From assembly GCF_042684705.1 (NCBI RefSeq), contig NZ_JBHULZ010000040.1, forward strand, positions 1 to 64,000: a stretch of 64,000 nt of DNA, written 5' to 3'. The translations under genes were made by a program, and so were the position numbers. Shown in pieces: positions 54,801 to 63,582 of this stretch; positions within the stretch are counted from its first letter, which is position 1; each line of letters starts with the position of its first letter. This DNA is from Mesonia sediminis. GTDB lineage: Bacteria; Bacteroidota; Bacteroidia; Flavobacteriales; Flavobacteriaceae. Under the pieces are notes generated by a model. It was not told the origin of the DNA, made no database searches, and saw only the letters and a list, made by a program, of their open reading frames with translations.

Positions 54801-55008
54801 AGCGGTGATTGAAGCGGGTGCAGTACGTACTACCCCTATTCTGCTTACAGCTGGGACAGTGGTCATTGGCGCCTTTGTAATTTTGTTTGATCCAATATTT
54901 CAAGGACTGGCTATTTCACTAATGGGTGGTACCATAGCCTCTACTTTTTTAACGCTACTGGTAGTGCCGTTGGTGTATTACTTAGTTGAGCGTAAAAATC
55001 ATCCGTAA
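51808..55008 (+). CDS. RND efflux pump
   Basis: The product is 1066 aa with twelve membrane helices, two large periplasmic loops, and the proton-relay pair in helix 4 (GIVVDDSIIIAENMHRHF). This is the AcrB/HAE-like class, distinct from the metal pump at 29457. The substrate is unknown. The start overlaps the adaptor stop by 4 bases (ATGA). Confidence 0.9.
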   Translation: MNRMKEGIAGKIAKSFIQSKLTILLMIVFMVVGVWSSFLIPREEEPQIEVPMADIFIGYPGASPQEVESRVIEPLEKILTNITGVKHVQAVAQKDGGMLIAQFYVGEDTERSYVKLYNEIQKHMDLMPSGVSMPLVKTRAIDDVPVLGLTLWSEHLDDYMLKQIAQETRNAIEKIPDVSQTSIIGGRSKEMRISIDKNKLRERQLDLQQVVQLIGANNHKQYVGKFNQNDTEYQVKTGRFLKSQQEVEQLIVGTQAGKPVYLKQIAQIEETPERSTTYVSLGFGKGHDAQQDFQSEYPAVTLSIAKRKGADAMQLADKILEKVESLRASTLTPDVHVEVTRNYGETASQKVSELLLHLIGAIIAVTLVVMMAMGWRGGLVVFLSVPITFALTLLSYYMLDYTLNRITLFALVFVTGIVVDDSIIIAENMHRHFKMKKLAFKDAALYAINEVGNPTILATFTVIASVLPMAFVSGMMGPYMSPMPIGASIAMILSLFVALTITPYLGFIFLREKEKKEAKPKAQKEGRGIIYNLYNKFERPLLERKAWRWGFLLGTFGILFLSMGLFFTESVAVKMLPFDNKNEFQLIIDMPEGTSLERTAVVTREIGQFLKTRPEVVSYQNYVGTAAPITFNGLVRHYDLRAGSHTADIQVNLRDKKDRSEQSHAIAKLLRPHIQAIGDKFGANIKVVEVPPGPPVLSTIVAEIYGPDYDQQLQLAKDIKQLLRTTSDVVDVDWMSEDPFEEYNLIVNQDKAMLQGISTQKIVQTAQLALAERSIGRVYQPEAAEAVNLVLSLTNAQKNHIDAITDLSIKNANGQMIPLHSLVSIEKRQAPQSIYRKDQKRVVFVTADMAGVLESPVYAILGMTQKLKELDLPVGYQIDELYLGSPENETDYTVKWDGEWQVTLEVFRDLGIAFLGVIIIIYMLIVGWFQNFKAPIVMMVAIPLSLIGIILGHWMMGAFFTATSFIGMIALAGIMVRNSVLLIDFINLQLAEGMPFKEAVIEAGAVRTTPILLTAGTVVIGAFVILFDPIFQGLAISLMGGTIASTFLTLLVVPLVYYLVERKNHP

Positions 55009-55054
55009 AGTAAAAGATAAATGCTAAATAAATAATTAAATAAAAATAAAGAAT

Positions 55055-55261
55055 ATGATTAATAGATGGATAAGAGCAATTGCTGGTAGTTTTGTTATAA
55101 TAAGTGTTTTACTGGCCGTATATGTAAACTTGAATTTTTTATGGTTTACAGGTTTTGTAGGAATTAATCTCCTGCAGTCCTCCCTTACTAAATGGTGTCT
55201 TATGGAAGATATCCTCAAAAAATTAGGGGTAAAAGAAGCAGGAGATTGCTGCTCAAGATAA
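55055..55261 (+). CDS. DUF2892-type small membrane protein
   Basis: The product is 68 aa with two hydrophobic segments (residues 7-24 and 27-43) and a short tail with GDCCSR. It fits the YgaP-like inner-membrane DUF2892 family. It lies 46 bases after the efflux pump and before a terminator, so it may be part of that operon. Confidence 0.78.
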   Translation: MINRWIRAIAGSFVIISVLLAVYVNLNFLWFTGFVGINLLQSSLTKWCLMEDILKKLGVKEAGDCCSR

Positions 55262-55287
55262 GAGTAAATTCTTGAAAATTATAAATG

Positions 55288-55321
55288 GGTCGTCTAAGCT
55301 AATGCTAGATGACCTTTTTTT
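55288..55321 (+). terminator. Terminator after the efflux operon
   Basis: GGTCGTCTA and TAGATGACC (one G-U-type mismatch) with a nine-base loop and a T-run. Ends the operon from 49386. Confidence 0.82.
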
Positions 55322-55528
55322 ATTTTAAATTTTAATTTGATTAAAAGTAGTAGGCTTGTGAGCTAAAATACTTTTTATGGCGTTGGGGTACTTTTAATAA
55401 TAAAACAAGAGGTTTCTTATGATTTTAAAGTACACAATTCCGCTTAAAGCGGATGTATATACCGTATAGGTACAAAGGGTTAAAATATAAATGGAACGAA
55501 ATTTGACCTAAGTTTAAAAAACATCATC

Positions 55529-56251
55529 ATGAAAAATATTGTACTTCTTTTATTACTCACTTTCGGTAGTGAAACAGTGTTTGCAGACTGCTCGATGAGT
55601 GGAATAACTTTCTTTCCAGAAGAAAGAGAAATTGGCTTAAATTCAAAATTTATCATCCAAGGATACGCTTCAAGTCAAAAAACAATTAATAGTTTCAAAA
55701 ACAAAAAAGTTTATCTTGAAAGTGAAACCGGTGAATTAATTGAACTGAATCTTGAAGAAATACACGTAGGACAAATGCAGTTAACCCAAGCTGTTTTTTG
55801 TTCCTCTATAGAATTAAAACCCAATACAAAATACTATATTAATTACGCTGACCAATTTAAAAATGAAAAAAGAGAGAGCGTTTATTGGAGAACAACAGAC
55901 AAAAAGGAACTCGAGCCGCTAAAGTCTAATCTGAAAATTGAATTCGAAAAAACCGAAGTTATACATTATGGTTGTGGACCAGCTGCTAATGCTATTTTCG
56001 TTATTAAAAATAACCCCGAATCTGAAATTTGGTACAAGACTGAAGTGGTTGACTTAAGCTCCGACATTAAAAAAACATTTTATATTAAAGCTCAGAATGC
56101 CAAACTAAATGTTGGACATGGAATGTGTTCGGGTGCATTTAGATTTAAAAATAAAGGAAAATATAAAGTTAGGTTCACGCCAATGAATACTGAAGGGAAA
56201 TCATTAAAAACAACCGATTGGACAACCTTTAAAAGTCCGTTTAGTTACTAA
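55529..56251 (+). CDS. Secreted protein of unknown function
   Basis: The product is 240 aa with a signal peptide (NIVLLLLLTFGSETVFA) and a beta-rich body (Ig-like strand pattern, KVYLESETGELIELNLEE, KYKVRFTPMNTEGKS). Cysteines at DCSM, FCSS, GCGP and MCSG suggest disulfides. No family was recognised. The 390 bp after it (56252-56643) hold nothing identifiable. Confidence 0.68.
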   Translation: MKNIVLLLLLTFGSETVFADCSMSGITFFPEEREIGLNSKFIIQGYASSQKTINSFKNKKVYLESETGELIELNLEEIHVGQMQLTQAVFCSSIELKPNTKYYINYADQFKNEKRESVYWRTTDKKELEPLKSNLKIEFEKTEVIHYGCGPAANAIFVIKNNPESEIWYKTEVVDLSSDIKKTFYIKAQNAKLNVGHGMCSGAFRFKNKGKYKVRFTPMNTEGKSLKTTDWTTFKSPFSY

Positions 56252-56643
56252 TATATTCTATGCCCATTGCTAAATCTATGATTAATGGCTTGTCTTCGCT
56301 TACTTTTAATTCGTAAAGTATTGGCAGATGCAGGACTATTTGCTTGGTGAATACTTGCCAAGTTAACCGTAAAATTATAAAGCTTCGCATAGTCAAAATC
56401 CTTTTTCTAAAACAATTGATTCTATTTGAGCATTTACTTTATCTGCTCGCTTTATAGATAAATTCCTACATCCCAATGTTTAAGGCTATATTTAAGTCAA
56501 CGCAATTCTAGTTGCTCGTGCAGCTCATTTGCTATATATCTGCATCAGAATGTAATTTACCTATATGTTTGGCATATGAAATCTCTTATTGGTCACGCCC
56601 AATACTTAGTACTATTTTTTCTTTTAAGCAGTAGCTACATTTT

Positions 56644-59610
56644 CTAAACAAAACGCGGATCTTTACGTACGGCTTGTTTTTCTATACTGCTCACTATAAT
56701 GCTGGGGTACTCATAAGCGTAGGTGAGCTTACCTACAATTTTATAAATACCCATACCATAAATAGGGAATTGATTGTAAGTTGCTGGAAAATGTACCGTA
56801 TCAAAAACTTCAAACCAAGCGTCATAGAAAGTTCCAAAAGCCATATATGCCCCTTTGCTGGTTTTTGTGGTTTTTAAGCAAATTAAATCGCCGTAAATAC
56901 AAATGCTTTTACCTGCCCAAGAAGAGAAGTGGCGCACGCCTAGCTTGCTGCTTATTTTATGTTGAAGCAGTTGAAACGGATGGTACACATGAAATCCCAA
57001 AAGATGCATTTGGTCATAAGCATCACTCAAAAAATTTTGTTCTAAAGCCGGTAACTCATATTTCTTTGTGGGATTTACAAATAGCTTTTGTTGCCAGCGA
57101 TTGACTTGCTGTTGATACGGATTTGTAGAAAGCTGAAAATGAGCTTGCCAAAGCAATTCATATTTAGATTGCCCCGTGAATCTAAAGGCTCCAGCATTAA
57201 TCAAAATACTTACTTGCTCGATAGAAACATTTAGCCGATTTAAAAAGTCTTCGAGCGAGCGGAATGCGCCACCAAAATTTCTTTCTTCTAAAAGTAATTG
57301 TATGTTTTTTTGTTCTAGTTCTTTTAAGTATCCCAGACCCAAATAAACATCTTGTTTATCAATAGTTAGAGCAAAATGACTCTGGTTTACACAAGGCAAA
57401 TGCACACGCCCTCCGCAGTTTCGCAGCTCTTGCAAGTAGGTTTGCATACCATAAAATCCGCCTCCATTATTAATAACAGCCACCATAAATTCTAGAGGAA
57501 AATAACATTTTAAGTACAAACTTTGATAGCTCTCTACCGCATAAGATGCCGAATGCCCTTTAGGAAAAGCATATCCGGCAAAAGAAGCTATCTGTCCCCA
57601 AATTTCATGTATAATTTCTCTGGAGTAACCTTTTTGCAGGCAGTTGCTAATAAACTTTTGTTTTATGCGCTGCATTTGATCTTTAGACGTTTTTTTACCG
57701 CTCATACCACGGCGTAAAATATCGGCATCTTCTAAGTCTAAGCCAGCAAAGTGATGCGCTACCTTCATCACATCTTCTTGATATACCATAATACCGTAAG
57801 TATCGGGCATAATCTGATTCAAAACCGGGTGCGCTTCTTTTCTTTTTTCGGGTTGTCGGTGTCTTTTGATGAACTCTTCTTTCATACCTGCACTAGAAAC
57901 CCCGGGGCGTATAATCGAGCTGGCAGCAACTAAATTCAGGTAATTATCGGTTTTTAGTTTGGTTAACAAAGCACGCATACCGGGAGACTCAATATAGAAA
58001 ACGCCCATGCAATCGCCTTGAGCTAGCAGAGCATTTATACGCGTGTCTTGTTTAAAGTCATCTACCTTATTGATGTCTTTAAGTTTAGCCTGAGGTTGAT
58101 TGGCTTTTATTAAAGCGAGTGCATCGGTGATTTTTGAAAGACCACGCTGAGCCAAAATGTCAAATTTATGTATACCAGCTTCTTCGGCAATATGCATATC
58201 TATTTGTATGGTAGCAAAACCCTTGGGTGGCATAAAAGTGGCGGCATAATGAAAAACCGGTTGATTTAAAATGAGAATACCACCAGAATGCACGCTTATA
58301 TAATTGGGAAAACCTGCTATGTATTTGCTGTAGCGTAACACCAAGCGCTCTAAATGATCGAGCTGATTATCATTAAACCTCCCTTTACTCAAACGGTCTA
58401 TTTGTGCTTTGGGCAAACCAAAAACTTTACCCAACTCCCTAATTACCGCTTTGCGTTTAAAAGTCACATAAGTACCCATCAAAGCGGTATGCGTATATTT
58501 AGAGAAAATATACCGGGTGATGTCATCTCTATCTTTCCAAGAAAAATCGAGATCAAAATCGGGAGGTGAACTGCGTCCTGCATTGATAAAGCGTTCAAAA
58601 TACAAATCGAGTTCAATAGGATCTACATTGGTGATTTCTAAAATGTAAGCCACTACCGAATTGGCTCCACTACCCCGCCCAATATAGGCGTAATTCTTTT
58701 TTTGAGCGTAGCAAATAATATCATAATTAATAAGAAAGTAAGAAACAAAACCCAACTTAATAATTGCATTCAGCTCGGTTTTTACCCGTTGCATCACCTC
58801 CACCGATGCTTGTGGGTAACGTTTAGGTAGCTTTTGGTAGCACAAATCTTTTAATCGCTTTGTATCTTCCTCTTGAGTTTTGCCCAGTAGCTGTAAGTTT
58901 TTATTGTATTGTACCCCAAACTTAAAATCTACCCGACAGTTAGCCAGTAATTCTTGAGTTTGCTTGAGCAAATAGTCGATACCCTTACAGGACTGCGTTA
59001 TTACTTCTGGGGTATAAAAAGTGTGTTTTGCTTGGCCTTGCTGCGCTTCAGGCAGTTTGCTTAACAAGCAATTTAAATCGATGCTTCGCAGTAACCGATG
59101 TGCATTAAAATCTTTTTTGTTTCTAAAACTTAGGCTTTGTAAGAACACCAGTTTTTCTTTTGGATAGGCTAATTTATTCCGCTTTAGCGAAAGTAAATCC
59201 GTAAAGCTAACTCCCACGTAATGCTGGGATAAAAGTGAAAAGCTTACTAACTTTTTTAGGGCATGTATCGGATATATGAAATAACAATTAGGTAAATTAG
59301 GCGCTTGAAGCGGAAAGTCTTGCTGCTGCTCTAAATACTGTGATAAAAACCGATTGAGCTCATAATATCCTTGGTTGTTTTGCGCGATTCCTACGTAGAG
59401 TTGTTGATGTTCGTTTCTAAAATCTACTCCTACACGCGGACAAACACCGCGCTTTTGCGCATGCTTTATAAACGATAAGCAAGCCGATGTTGAGTTGATA
59501 TCGGTTAATACAAAATCTTGAACACCCTGTGCTAAAACCCAGTCACAGAGCTCATCTTCTGGTATTACCCCGTAGCGCAATGAAAACCAAGAATGACAGT
59601 TTAAATACAT
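56644..59610 (-). CDS. dnaE2: Error-prone DNA polymerase III alpha (DnaE2/DnaE-like)
   Basis: The product is 988 aa. The N-terminal PHP domain begins LNCHSWFSLRYG where the usual HxH metal site is altered (N instead of the first His), so PHP activity is doubtful. The polymerase palm keeps the catalytic PDFDLDFSW and the GRGSGANSVVAY motif. The C-terminus has an OB-like fold (SICIYGDLICLKTTKTSKG). The length is near that of DnaE2. It is two bases downstream of dinB, so the two form a damage-tolerance operon. Confidence 0.9.
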   Translation of the reverse strand: MYLNCHSWFSLRYGVIPEDELCDWVLAQGVQDFVLTDINSTSACLSFIKHAQKRGVCPRVGVDFRNEHQQLYVGIAQNNQGYYELNRFLSQYLEQQQDFPLQAPNLPNCYFIYPIHALKKLVSFSLLSQHYVGVSFTDLLSLKRNKLAYPKEKLVFLQSLSFRNKKDFNAHRLLRSIDLNCLLSKLPEAQQGQAKHTFYTPEVITQSCKGIDYLLKQTQELLANCRVDFKFGVQYNKNLQLLGKTQEEDTKRLKDLCYQKLPKRYPQASVEVMQRVKTELNAIIKLGFVSYFLINYDIICYAQKKNYAYIGRGSGANSVVAYILEITNVDPIELDLYFERFINAGRSSPPDFDLDFSWKDRDDITRYIFSKYTHTALMGTYVTFKRKAVIRELGKVFGLPKAQIDRLSKGRFNDNQLDHLERLVLRYSKYIAGFPNYISVHSGGILILNQPVFHYAATFMPPKGFATIQIDMHIAEEAGIHKFDILAQRGLSKITDALALIKANQPQAKLKDINKVDDFKQDTRINALLAQGDCMGVFYIESPGMRALLTKLKTDNYLNLVAASSIIRPGVSSAGMKEEFIKRHRQPEKRKEAHPVLNQIMPDTYGIMVYQEDVMKVAHHFAGLDLEDADILRRGMSGKKTSKDQMQRIKQKFISNCLQKGYSREIIHEIWGQIASFAGYAFPKGHSASYAVESYQSLYLKCYFPLEFMVAVINNGGGFYGMQTYLQELRNCGGRVHLPCVNQSHFALTIDKQDVYLGLGYLKELEQKNIQLLLEERNFGGAFRSLEDFLNRLNVSIEQVSILINAGAFRFTGQSKYELLWQAHFQLSTNPYQQQVNRWQQKLFVNPTKKYELPALEQNFLSDAYDQMHLLGFHVYHPFQLLQHKISSKLGVRHFSSWAGKSICIYGDLICLKTTKTSKGAYMAFGTFYDAWFEVFDTVHFPATYNQFPIYGMGIYKIVGKLTYAYEYPSIIVSSIEKQAVRKDPRFV

Positions 59611-59612
59611 TG

Positions 59613-60830
59613 TTATTGTTTTCTGTGAGCCAAAACCATAGGAGGTTCACCGTTAAACGGATTTCCCATGCCGCCAATACTTTTACTATCTAGTGTAGAA
59701 GCCTTTAAAATGCTGCGTTCTCCAAACCTGTTTTTTATCTTATCAATAGACTGGTATAAATCGATTAATTTTTGTGAATCATCAAACAAATCAATTTGAT
59801 GATGCCCCCCTACTAGCCCCGAAAACTTAAGCCCGATAAGTCTTATGAGCACTCTTCTTTGGTACAGCTGGTCAAAAAGTGCTAAGGCTTGAGGAACCAG
59901 TAAATGATCTGCACTGGTATAGGCTATTCGGGTTTGTTTGCTTTGCGTTTGGTAATCGGAGTATCTGATTTTTACCGTAACAATTGAGGTTAATTTTTGT
60001 GCGTTTCTTAGTTGATAAGCCAAGCTTTCTGCCATGGCTTGTAGGCTATTTTTTAAACGCACTACATCTATTGTGTCTCGGTTAAAAGTGCGCTCCATAG
60101 AAATTGATTTGCGCTCGTGATACGGTATAATGGGGCTATTGTCTATACCCTGTGCACGCAACCAAATGGTTTTTCCGTTTTTACCCAATACCTGCTCAAT
60201 CACAGCCAAAGGCATTTCTTGCAAAGTTTGTATGCGTTGTATGCCCATTTGCACTAATTTGGTGTAGGTTTTTTGACCTACCATAGGAATTTTTCTGGTT
60301 GATAGCGGAGCTAAAAAATGCTTTTCTGTTCCTTGAGGTATATAACGCTCATTATTGGGTTTAGCCTCGCCTGTAGCTATTTTTGAAACTACTTTGTTTT
60401 GAGATAAGCCTACAGATATAGGCAAACCGCTCTCTGCAATGATCTTTTTTCTGAGGTCAAAAGCAAATTGCTGCGTACCAAAAAACCGATCCATTCCGGT
60501 TAAATCAACATAAAATTCGTCTACACTGGCTTTCTCGAAAGCAGGTACCTCTGCCCTTATGATTTCGGTCACCAAGTGAGAATATTGCGTATAAGTAGAA
60601 GCGTTGCCTTTTATCACAATAGCTTGCGGACAAAGTTTGCGGGCCACTTGCATAGACATACCGCTGTGTATACCATAACTTCTAGTCTCATAACTGCAAG
60701 CCGCCACTACGCCACGATCGCCTAAGCCACCTACCAAGATGGGTTTTTGCTGCAATCGATTGTCTAAAAGACGCTCTACAGATACAAAAAATGTATCTAA
60801 ATCGAGGTGTAATATAGCTTGAGGTTTCAT
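59613..60830 (-). CDS. dinB: Y-family DNA polymerase IV
   Basis: The product is 405 aa with Y-family motifs: HLDLDTFFVSVER at residues 8-20 (first catalytic acidic pair), SVDEFYVDLTG at about 103 (second), thumb and little-finger domains after 240. It is a translesion polymerase. The promoter has TAATTTTG (about 60870-60880). Two GGATTTATTCC copies (60840-60850, 60859-60869) lie between it and the start, possibly an operator. Confidence 0.93.
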   Translation of the reverse strand: MKPQAILHLDLDTFFVSVERLLDNRLQQKPILVGGLGDRGVVAACSYETRSYGIHSGMSMQVARKLCPQAIVIKGNASTYTQYSHLVTEIIRAEVPAFEKASVDEFYVDLTGMDRFFGTQQFAFDLRKKIIAESGLPISVGLSQNKVVSKIATGEAKPNNERYIPQGTEKHFLAPLSTRKIPMVGQKTYTKLVQMGIQRIQTLQEMPLAVIEQVLGKNGKTIWLRAQGIDNSPIIPYHERKSISMERTFNRDTIDVVRLKNSLQAMAESLAYQLRNAQKLTSIVTVKIRYSDYQTQSKQTRIAYTSADHLLVPQALALFDQLYQRRVLIRLIGLKFSGLVGGHHQIDLFDDSQKLIDLYQSIDKIKNRFGERSILKASTLDSKSIGGMGNPFNGEPPMVLAHRKQ

Positions 60831-61505
60831 TGTTTTTAAGGATTTATTCCTTCTTAATGGATTTATTCCAAAATTAAAACAATAACTAGAGTTTTGTATG
60901 TTTATACGTGTTAAATTTTACCAGCTAAAAAACAACTATTTGATTTACAGTTAAGTAAACAAACAAATTCTTAATTCATAAAATTCACCCGGCACGTCTA
61001 CTGTTTATATCTATACAAAGTTTGTTTGCTTCTTATTAAAGCTTTATCATAAGTATCCTGAGTCCACGGTGAGTCCACAGTAAGTCCACAGTAAGTCCAC
61101 TAAAAAGTGGACTAAGGTATAGGCATACTAGATTCAATATGGATTTAGAATAAAGACAATATGATTTAAACCCTGCTTTGATATAAGTTTAGTATACTTA
61201 AAAACTAAATCAGCTTTAAGGAAATGTGATTAAAGGGAGTAATTAATTTTAATTACCGTCTCGGATTTAAAATGCAGCATTTAATGAATCAGGTATTCCA
61301 TTAAAACTTAGCACGCAAAAATTAAAGCATTTAGAGCTAAATTAAGAGGAGTAAGAAGAACTGAATTCTTCCTGTATAGACTTGAAAAATTATTTGCTTA
61401 AAAACTCAAAAACCCAGAAAATAGTTTTGATCCCATTATTAGTCATCAATAAGAGATACCTGATAAAAACGAAAAACCCTTACTAAAAAATAGTAAGGGT
61501 TTTTG
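60831..61505. other. 675-bp gene-poor stretch
   Basis: No gene of note. It contains GGATTTATTCC twice (60840, 60859), four 11-base direct repeats of the AGTCCAC type (61060-61102) ending in a hairpin AGTCCACT-AAAA-AGTGGACT (61094-61113), an 18-base palindrome GTAATTAA-TT-TTAATTAC (61239-61256), and a 28-codon frame near 61310-61400. Confidence 0.55.
61473..61505 (-). terminator. Terminator after tRNA-Arg
   Basis: AAAAACCCTTACTA and TAGTAAGGGTTTTT with a five- to six-base loop. Ends transcription of the tRNA on the minus strand. Confidence 0.87.
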
Positions 61506-61579
61506 TGATCGCGACAGGATTCGAACCTGTGACCGTCTGCTTAGAAGGCAGATGCTCTATCCAGCTGAGCTACGCGACC
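61506..61579 (-). tRNA. tRNA-Arg(UCU)
   Basis: Cloverleaf with acceptor GGTCGCG/CGCGATC, anticodon loop CTTCTAA with anticodon TCT (reads AGA and AGG), T-arm GGTTCGAATCC. CCA is not encoded. Confidence 0.93.
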
Positions 61580-61697
61580 ATTGCTGTTAGCGGTTGCAAA
61601 TATATAACTGTTTTTAAAAAAATCAAGCTGTTTTCTAACTAATTTTATTTTTTTTTATTTTAACCTGAGCAACCTACTCAAAATCAAATTTGAAGAT

Positions 61698-63056
61698 TTA
61701 ATTTTTTTTGAAGTATACCGTTTTGGCATTTACAAATTCTTTGATTCCAAAAGTACCTAGCTCTCGACCATAACCCGATTCTTTGGTGCCACCAAAGGGT
61801 AGTCTTGGATCGCTTTTTACCAATTCATTCACAAAAACCGCTCCGTCATCAAACTGCCCGATCAAAGCTTCGGCCCTTTCGTAATCTTCGGTAAAAATAG
61901 AAACTCCTAGTCCAAATTTAGAGCGGTTAACCAAATCAATCGCTTCTAAATCGGTTTTAAAGGGAGTAATTCCCATTACGGGTCCAAAGGTCTCTTCTTC
62001 AAAAATACGTGCTTTTTTATGCACATCGATTACAACAGTGGGTTCAAAATAAGTTTTTCGGCGTTTGCCACCTAGAATTAAGCGAGCGCCTTTGGTAAGT
62101 GAATCTTCGAGTTGTTTTTCTAGTTCTTCGGCTAAATCTTCTCGCGCCATTACACCAATAAAGGTATCTTCATCTTGAGGGTTTCCACTTTTTAATTCGC
62201 GTACCTGCGTGATGAATTTCTCAACAAATTCAAGATAGACAGATTCTTGAACCAAAAGCCTTTTTCCCGCAATACAGCTTTGCCCTGTATTCTGAAAACG
62301 CGCTTGAACGCATGTTTTTACGGTTTCTTCTAGGTTGGCATCTTCAAAAACCACTAGAGCATTACTTCCACCCAATTCCAATACCGAAGGTTTTATTAAT
62401 TCGCTTGCTTTTGAAGCTACTGCGCTACCTGCCGGTTTGCTACCGGTTAGACTTACGGCTTTAACCCGATCGTCTTTGAGTATGGAATTTACCTTCTTGC
62501 TACTAATCACTAAATTTTGGTAACAACCTTCGGGAAAACCGGCTTCATTAAAAGCTTCTTCAATAAGTTCTGCACATCCCATCACATTGCTAGCGTGCTT
62601 TAAAAGCACTGTATTACCAGCCATTAAGGTAGGTATAGCAAACCTGAATACTTGCCAAAACGGATAATTCCAAGGCATAACGCCCAAAATTATCCCTAAA
62701 GGGTCATAACGCACCAAAGATTTATACGCATCGGTTTCGATAACTTCATTCTGCAAAGCTTCGGCTGCGTTGTCGGCATAATAATCACAGACCCAAGCAC
62801 ATTTTTCAACTTCGGCTTTAGCCTGGCTGATGGGCTTACCCATTTCTTGGGTAATCATCGCTGCATATTTATCGGTATTTTCACGTAAAACTTGGCCTAT
62901 AGCTCGTACAAATTTAGCACGACTACTCAAGCTATGCGTGCGCCAAACTTTATATTGTTTTTCGGCGCGTTTAAGTTTTTTATTGAGTATTGATTTTGTG
63001 TCTTGGCGGTATTTTTTTATGGTCTCTCCCGTGTACGGATTTATAGATTTAATCAT
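61698..63056 (-). CDS. Aldehyde dehydrogenase (succinate-semialdehyde type)
   Basis: The product is 452 aa with the ALDH fold: SINPYTGETIKKYR start, catalytic Glu in LELGGSNALVVFED and catalytic Cys in NTGQSCIAGKR, and the ending FGGTKESGYGRELG. It is closest by motifs to NAD(P)-dependent succinate-semialdehyde dehydrogenases of the Sad type (shorter than GabD). It oxidises an aldehyde to an acid. Monocistronic. Confidence 0.9.
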   Translation of the reverse strand: MIKSINPYTGETIKKYRQDTKSILNKKLKRAEKQYKVWRTHSLSSRAKFVRAIGQVLRENTDKYAAMITQEMGKPISQAKAEVEKCAWVCDYYADNAAEALQNEVIETDAYKSLVRYDPLGIILGVMPWNYPFWQVFRFAIPTLMAGNTVLLKHASNVMGCAELIEEAFNEAGFPEGCYQNLVISSKKVNSILKDDRVKAVSLTGSKPAGSAVASKASELIKPSVLELGGSNALVVFEDANLEETVKTCVQARFQNTGQSCIAGKRLLVQESVYLEFVEKFITQVRELKSGNPQDEDTFIGVMAREDLAEELEKQLEDSLTKGARLILGGKRRKTYFEPTVVIDVHKKARIFEEETFGPVMGITPFKTDLEAIDLVNRSKFGLGVSIFTEDYERAEALIGQFDDGAVFVNELVKSDPRLPFGGTKESGYGRELGTFGIKEFVNAKTVYFKKN

Positions 63057-63175
63057 AGTTTCATTTTAGGTTAAAAATAAGCATCTGTAGTAGAATTCAA
63101 TTTTTTATTAAGATGATTTTAACGTGTAGCTCTAGGCATTTTCTGTATTTTTATTAAAAACTAGTTTTATCTGTT

Positions 63176-63568
63176 ATGAAATCAAGATCTGAAGCACTTT
63201 TTCAGTTAAGACCAAATTTAAATCTAGCTACCTCTCCCCTTCAAACTCCGCTTGAGCATTTTCAAAACACTTGTTTACGACCTATTTTAAAATTCCAGAA
63301 TGAGTTGCTGTTAGAGGTTTTTAAAATGCATATCCGCAAAAGGAAAAACCTGTTTTATAGTTTAAAAAAAGAGGATCGCCCAACGTATATTTCAAATGAA
63401 ATCAACAAAGACAATCAGCTAAGAAAATTACTACAAGGAATCACTCTAGCACTTTTCACCCTTGAGGAAATGGATTTCTACCAGGAAAATAAATCTGAGG
63501 TTAATAAACGTATCAACAGGCTTATCGCGCAACGCTTAATCGATCAGCTACAGCTACTAGAAGCTTAA
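63176..63568 (+). CDS. Small unknown protein upstream of corA
   Basis: The product is 130 aa, all helical and basic, with no signal peptide. It contains RKRKNLFYSLKKEDRPTYIS and a helix with GITLALFTLEEMDFYQ. No family was recognised. It lies 14 bases before corA and may be in one operon with it. Confidence 0.65.
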   Translation: MKSRSEALFQLRPNLNLATSPLQTPLEHFQNTCLRPILKFQNELLLEVFKMHIRKRKNLFYSLKKEDRPTYISNEINKDNQLRKLLQGITLALFTLEEMDFYQENKSEVNKRINRLIAQRLIDQLQLLEA

Positions 63569-63582
63569 AACATTTAAAAACT

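Noticed and set aside
61300..61400. Transposase remnant in the gap before tRNA-Arg
   Set aside because: A 28-codon frame (AFRAKLRGVRRTEF) vaguely recalls a transposase tail, but it is too short and lacks ends or repeats.
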